A stretch of 64,000 nucleotides of DNA from Ischnura elegans (Eukaryota > Arthropoda > Insecta > Odonata > Coenagrionidae): NCBI RefSeq assembly GCF_921293095.1, contig NC_060247.1, forward strand, positions 110,999,111-111,063,110. Direction: 5' to 3'. The notes under the pieces were generated by a model that saw only the letters and a list, made by a program, of their open reading frames with translations, did not search any database and was not told the origin of the DNA. The translations under genes were made by a program, and so were the position numbers. Within the stretch, counting starts at the first letter, position 1. Each line of letters begins with the position of its first letter. Positions 58,700-64,000 of this stretch are shown here, piece after piece.

Positions 58700-61200
58700 T
58701 TGAAATAGCATATTATTATTTTTACTTTCAATTAGATCGTATCTACGTCATTCGGTAGGAAATTAAGTTTATCCTCATGTGTTGAAGGCGTCATTGGGGC
58801 TTAAAATGGTTTTCGAAGCCCAGATTCCGGTGACGTTCTGAATATTTTTCTTTTGATTATTATACACTCATGAAGACGGTGCCGAATTTATGCATTCGCT
58901 TCTTTTGAGGTAATACTGTAGCAATAGATTGTCAGTGTTTATGCATGTTATGAACGGTGTTGATGAACCGAAAGCTGGTCATGGAAGCGAGATTTTTGAG
59001 AAATATTTATTAGTAGTGTATTATTATTAATACGTATTCCTACAAGTAGGCTATTGCCTGGTGGCAGCAACATGTAAGAGAAGAAATTAGGTGTGATATT
59101 AAATGGAGTAATTCTACCTTGTATGAAGAATCATAATGATGAAATATGTGCCGGAAGGCAAAATGTGCAATTGTGAGATAAGAATTTTTATGTAAAAAAT
59201 TGGTTATTTTTGGAAAGAATTCTACATACGCTATTCCTGTTTATGGAAATAATCCTCCCATCCGTAGTTATTTTCCGTATTTTCCTTGCTTGAATAATTT
59301 TGAACACGTTTGCAACGGTGTAAATGCTCGATCAAAATTCTCGGGCCATCTTGGTGCCTTCCTCCCTGGTCTTTCCTTTACGCTTGGTGATCCTGACTGT
59401 CCGCCCGTGAAACATTCAGACGCTACGGAAGACCCACAACGCATATCTTCCGTCGAGCGCGAATTCGTTCCGACCGCTGGAGGAAGGTTCGAAAGAATTG
59501 AGCATCCAGGCTTGTAGGCGATGAGAATACGGTGCTAAAGAGTGCGGGTTGGTATTTTTGAATTCTTGCCGGTGAAATGAAAGATCATCAATGAACTAGG
59601 AAGAAAAATTTACAGGGTTGTTGTTTGGTAATTTTTATTCCAAAATCCTTGATTTCTTGAAATTCCTTGCTATTTTTATTGTTTATGACATAAAGTTGAC
59701 TAAAATTAGCTTTTAAATGGCGGTACGTACCTGGAAATCATGAATTTATGTCGAACTATCGAACAAAAAGTGAAAATAATATTTGATATCTCTTGGTGTT
59801 GTGTTGAGACCGGCCTGATGTTTATTATTGTAATAAGTAATTGTATTTCCTGGGAAAAAGAGTTACCCACCCTCTACTAATCTACAACCATCATGTTTTG
59901 GGATGTGAGTTCTATGCCGAGAATATTTTCGGTAGAATTAAGGGAGGAATCACATAGAATAGGATATGGCTCGTTTAAACCGGTGACTGTCTTACTCAAA
60001 TCAAATGCAACTGCAAAACTATAGATAGATTTTGTCTTCTGATTGAGTTCAGCTATGTCGTGTTCAGGCGATTTGGGCATAAATAGCCTCTTCCGGGGCC
60101 AAAATGTTTCACCAATCTAAGTTTTGTTAAATGTAGGTCGTGCAAAAAACAAAGTCTTGCTAAAAATAATTATAAAACGTAAGATTTAATGTATTTTTAT
60201 AAAATTCCATAAAGCGATAAAAAATATTGGCTGAATTAAAATGCATGTTTTTCATTTAATATACCGCCTAATTAATAATGTAGCTGGTGGTTGTTGTCAA
60301 CTGTATCTCAATTTCTATTAAATTAATTTATTTTTACTCCAAGTTCTGCTTTAATTCATGATATCTCATTGTGAAGTATGGAAAGATAAGTGAAATGTAG
60401 TTTCTACCTTACCATGAATTTTATGCCACGACGCATTTAAATGTTGTTTTTACCAGAACGACGTTTTTATTCTGCCTATAATTTCAACTTTCTAATCGAC
60501 TACAATATTTTGACCCTTTATAAGATAGTAAAGAAATAAAATACTTTTGATAAAAATAATAAATAAAGTCATAGCGTTAGATTTTCAAACTGAAATGACT
60601 AATTAATTAGTATTAATTCTTCAAATAGCTCCATTAACATGGTTAACATTATTCTATTTTTCGTACATTTAATACATTTAATTTATTATAATAATAAATC
60701 ATTAATTTATTACTTGAAATACACCTTGAAATGAAAATAAATATAAAGGATATTCAGTCTGGAACAAGAAGAGAGTTATAGAATAAATTGAAAATGATTT
60801 CAAATAAAACAAATGATAGCGTTAGTGATGGTGACATTTACTTCTTTTCTTGGTCGAATCTATTTAACGCTCCTCATCCTATGAATGGGGTGAGAGAAAG
60901 GCATCCCACGTGCAGCAGCGAATCGAATTTGACTTCCAACCTCCATTTCCCTTTGAGGCGAATGCCATGTTGCCTTTTTTAGCCTCACTCGTCAGCTGTC
61001 GACTTCGGGTGATGGGCATTGACGTAAACAAACATCTGCTCCCATAAACTCCTTTCTTCCGGTTATTGACTCCAGCACGATACATTCTAGATTGATTTGG
61101 AGGTATTTTTTTGGGCCACCGTATGCTGAGTCTTGTTGCTTCATTAATTATTAATTAATTAATGTATATAGCCGGTTAAGGTGTCTCTGGCTTGTGTCCC
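58700..61200. other. Unassigned AT-rich stretch
   Basis: No supported coding exon or repeat was recognised downstream of the GC-rich block; the small frames are without domains. Confidence 0.4.
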
Positions 61201-61234
61201 CTTCCAGCGGCGATTTCTTTCTTCAATTCAACGT

Positions 61235-62050
61235 TAGGCTTACTCCCTTTCATTTTTTTAATCTATAAATCTATTCCATGCTCTCCCTTGCTTACCTAAC
61301 ATTCTTCCGTCTAACGTTTTAACCCAACATTATTATTTAAGTATCCTCCTGATTGAGGCAGGTTTCCTTGGAGTACTTAAGCATTCTGGCAGCCTCTTCT
61401 TCCTTCATGAATTTTCCCCTTCGATTCACAGTAAGACCTTCCACCTTTCATTCTATATCAATAAATCCTATTCTTTTCCTTCATCTCCCTCGTTTACCCA
61501 ACATTCTACTCTCTTAAGGCCTGTTTACACGGTACATTAACACGTACGAGTTAATGTACGTTTGCGTGAATGATTTTTGTGGACCGGAACGGAACATGTA
61601 CGAATGCATGAACCAAATTAGAACAGGTTCTATTTTCTGTGCATGCATTCGTACAAGTTGGGTGGTTACACGGTGCATTTTGGCGTTCATTCTCGCGTTC
61701 ATACATTTAGACATTAATCCATACGGGTTAATGCACCGTGTAAACAGGCCTTAACACTGTTTTCAACACCCCATTCCCGCTCAGTACTCGCTCTATCTAT
61801 ACCTTATCTCACCTAGAAGATTCTTTTCTTCGCCCACCATTTCTATGATTTTTTCGTTCCTATTCATTTCCGTTCATTTCACATTTTCTTCTCCACACTC
61901 AACATCTCGAGCGCCTCCTATTTTTTCTCATCCACCAACCTCAGCATCCACGTTTCCGCACCGTAAAGCGCTATACTGCAGATATGACTTTTTACTGACC
62001 ATTTAAAATTCTTACGTAACGGTGCTCTCATCAGCTCTTTCCCATTCATG
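61235..62050 (-). mobile_element. RTE-like LINE 3' end, partly duplicated and interrupted
   Basis: On the minus strand it parallels the copy at 22000-22500: the segment around TTTCCGCACCGTA (complement of the GAETW region) at about 61950, then the RRM-K-KWTE and VLEGRML-KR-R regions. The last segment occurs twice, at about 61240-61318 and 61435-61516, so part of the 3' end is duplicated. A TTAA MITE splits the copy at 61518-61750. Confidence 0.65.
61518..61750. mobile_element. piggyBac-type MITE inserted in the LINE, 233 bp
   Basis: TTAA at 61514-61517 and 61751-61754 flanks perfect inverted termini GGCCTGTTTACACGGT and ACCGTGTAAACAGGCC. Further inverted segments lie inside (GTACGAATGCATG with GCATGCATTCGTAC), so the whole element can fold into a long hairpin. 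The LINE sequence resumes in register on the other side. Confidence 0.8.
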
Positions 62051-62059
62051 AATTCCTTA

Positions 62060-63774
62060 TGGACTTACTTGACTGTTCTACGTTGAATCAGTATTGGACA
62101 ACCATTGTCCTAATTTCTCAAAAGGAATTTATAAGTCTATTACTTGAGAAACTCCCATTATATCAAGAGCAGGTGCCATACCTGTTTTTCACATTGTCAA
62201 CCTAAATGTCAGTTTGCTGTGTAAAAATTTTATCTGATGGTCTAGGTATAAATAAGTACCGTATTGTGTATCCTATTTACAGCACAAAAAATTTTAGCTA
62301 TGTATTGTAATTTTTTCGCGTGTTACAACATTCCGTATGAAACGTTGATGTTACTTATATTGATCGTAATTATTTATCAGTAATGATATACTCACTGTAG
62401 AAGTATGCCTGGTGATAACTTTTTTCTGATGTGAGATTAATGCTGTCAGGTCTCTAAAATTCTTCATACGATGCGTTTTCATAGATTATCCACTATTTGG
62501 TGTCTTTATTTTATGGATACCATAGTCACGATTTATTTTTCCCTATCTTGTATAGTTCTGAACGAAACTCGTGGGTATATTCTTCGCGTCAATTCTTTAA
62601 CTGGGAATGGGAATCGTTACTTAGGCAAAAAGACAGGTGCATGGATTTTCCTCGTCAAAATACGAAAATTTATTTCCGGTCAGTGGCAGATCCGGTTAGA
62701 AGGAAGGGGTGAGCTCCATTCCTACCCCAAAATGCCGAAAGAGATTATTTGTTGGCATGGCTGATAAGTTAACTCTTTCAAAGTGGGTTTAATACTCAGA
62801 TCATGCGTTGGATTTACTCACAAGTAGAGGACTCGTATCAGAGATAACTACGAAATTAATTTGAAAAGTATCACTTAGAGGGCGTAAAAAGTTTAATTCA
62901 GTTCTTAAATATGTGATTCATTTTTCTTACGCTCACTTTCTTTCTCTTAAGTCCTTCCTCCCAAAATGTGTGTTTAGATCCTTTTCCTAAGATAGCAGAA
63001 TCGTTTCAGTGTGGATTCTGCCTGTAAATCATTTATGTCAACAACTGAAAAGGTTATTTAACCCCCCAGTAGAGAACATTAATTAATCGTATTGACCAAG
63101 GCATTGTTTGCCTCGTGAAATAATCTCTTAGGAGTGGAATGGCTATTTTTCTCATCCGTCTTCGAGGCCTTCGATCACTCTAGTGGATTGAGTTGTCTTG
63201 TTGAGCATTGCGGTGCCTTATAAGCCATTATTTACGTTCGGCATCGCTTAATTTTCCTCTGGATGTGATGTTTATATTGTGGAGTCGACGTCTTGCGTTC
63301 TCATTAACCGAATTTGGGTTTACTCGTGTCAGTGTGAGTCTCTTGGAGAAGTTAATCGTGCTCGTGTACCATTTACCCTTTGTGGTTTATATCGTTACAA
63401 AGCTCAAGTAGGAGCAGTGCTTGGATCTAGTGAATTGCATAGCTATCTGTTGAGCTTTTACCCGTAAGTAGAATGTTGTGCATCCATTTTCAACGTCTCA
63501 TTGCTCGTTCATGTATTTAAATAAATTTTACAAAGCACTAGCTCTAATAACCGCTCATTTTGAATTTAAGTTTATGTAAATTGAGCATTCCCAAGTACCT
63601 TATTATTTTCTTCAACCAAATGTGACTCCAAAACATAGTTCTCAAGTGAAGTGAACAGGGTGTATTGATTGCAGTGGCGAGGGGGGAATGACGATAAATA
63701 TAGCTTAGAGAGGGAAGATTTTTAGCAACGTCGGGAAAGGCAGTGCCTTTAACTAATTCCACTCATAATTGTAT
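62060..63774. other. Unassigned stretch
   Basis: No supported gene. CAGTGGCAGATCCGG near 62682 looks like one end of a hAT MITE, but its partner end was not found. Confidence 0.4.
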
Positions 63775-63782
63775 CTTGTATC

Positions 63783-63984
63783 CATAGGCGGATCCAGGGG
63801 GGGGGGGCACGGGGGCACGTGCCCCCCCCCAGACCCTTAAAAATATGCTAGATTTTTTAATACGATCCCATTATCATTTCCTTCGTTTTGTACGATGAGG
63901 TATCCTTGTGCCCCCCCCTGAAAAAAATCCTGGATACGGCCTTGCTTGTGCCCCTCCCAGAAATAAATCCTGGATCCGCCCCTG
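63783..63984. mobile_element. hAT-like MITE, 202 bp, perfect 8-bp duplication
   Basis: CTTGTATC flanks both sides (63775-63782 and 63985-63992). Left end CATAGGCGGATCCAGG and right end CCTGGATCCGCCCCTG are inverted repeats. The right end exists twice in tandem: about 63908-63944 and 63949-63984 both read TTGTGCCCC, a C-run, AAATCCTGGAT and CGGCC or CCGCC. The inner copy is slightly mutated. Confidence 0.85.
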
Positions 63985-64000
63985 CTTGTATCTATACTTG

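Noticed and set aside
57651-58711. Overlapping long open frames on both strands (207 and 258 residues)
   Set aside because: They overlap in a GC-rich, low-complexity stretch, have repetitive composition (runs of Thr, Arg, Ser) and show no domain or splice support.
1-64000. CRISPR arrays, operons, riboswitches, bacterial terminators
   Set aside because: The sequence is eukaryotic; no regularly spaced direct repeats or bacterial gene organisation are present.

Overview
This 64 kb window is eukaryotic nuclear DNA, almost certainly from an arthropod and most likely an insect. It has intron-split coding sequence, tRNA-derived SINEs with ATTT-type tails, decayed RTE-like and CR1/Jockey-like LINE tails, piggyBac (TTAA), hAT (8-bp duplications) and Transib-like DNA transposons, and a secreted cysteine-rich protein that resembles an insect hemolymph protein family. 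There are no operons, CRISPR arrays, rRNA genes or convincing tRNA genes. The species cannot be named from the sequence.

Positions 1-8.6 kb hold the only gene I can support. Five phase-consistent exons on the + strand (800-900, 1359-1474, 6254-6405, 6532-6688, 8408-8534) give about 217 residues with 16 cysteines and a stop codon. They tentatively match the 27 kDa hemolymph glycoprotein (DUF1397) type. Its introns and 3' flank are packed with short non-autonomous DNA transposons, most with readable target-site duplications, plus one SINE and nested insertions. A piggyBac element with a broken transposase lies just downstream (9081-11343).

Positions 11-19.5 kb are mostly unique AT-rich DNA, with a possible promoter/first exon near 14 kb and two weak coding candidates (15464 and 16226). 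Two Transib-like elements follow, 19508-21711 and 28368-31052. Both have termini of the CACAGTG type, and both carry remnants of one transposase type on the minus strand. Transib is the transposon superfamily related to RAG1. In the second element each terminus reads as a heptamer, 23 bases, then an ACAAAA nonamer-like block, like a recombination signal sequence. Between and around them are LINE fragments, a SINE and a hAT MITE.

Positions 31-57 kb are gene-poor: eroded LINE pieces, MITEs, fold-back repeats, a diverged 105-bp direct repeat (40.9 and 41.9 kb), a SINE at 46.4 kb and microsatellites. A LINE 3' end lies at 56.6-57.5 kb. A GC-rich stretch at 57.6-58.7 kb may be a promoter/5' UTR of a gene continuing outside the window. 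An RTE-like copy at 61.2-62.05 kb is interrupted by a 233-bp TTAA MITE, and the window ends in a 202-bp hAT MITE with a perfect 8-bp duplication.

No new multi-gene system is visible. The most notable content is the pair of RAG1-related Transib relics with signal-like ends and the layered record of transposon insertions.
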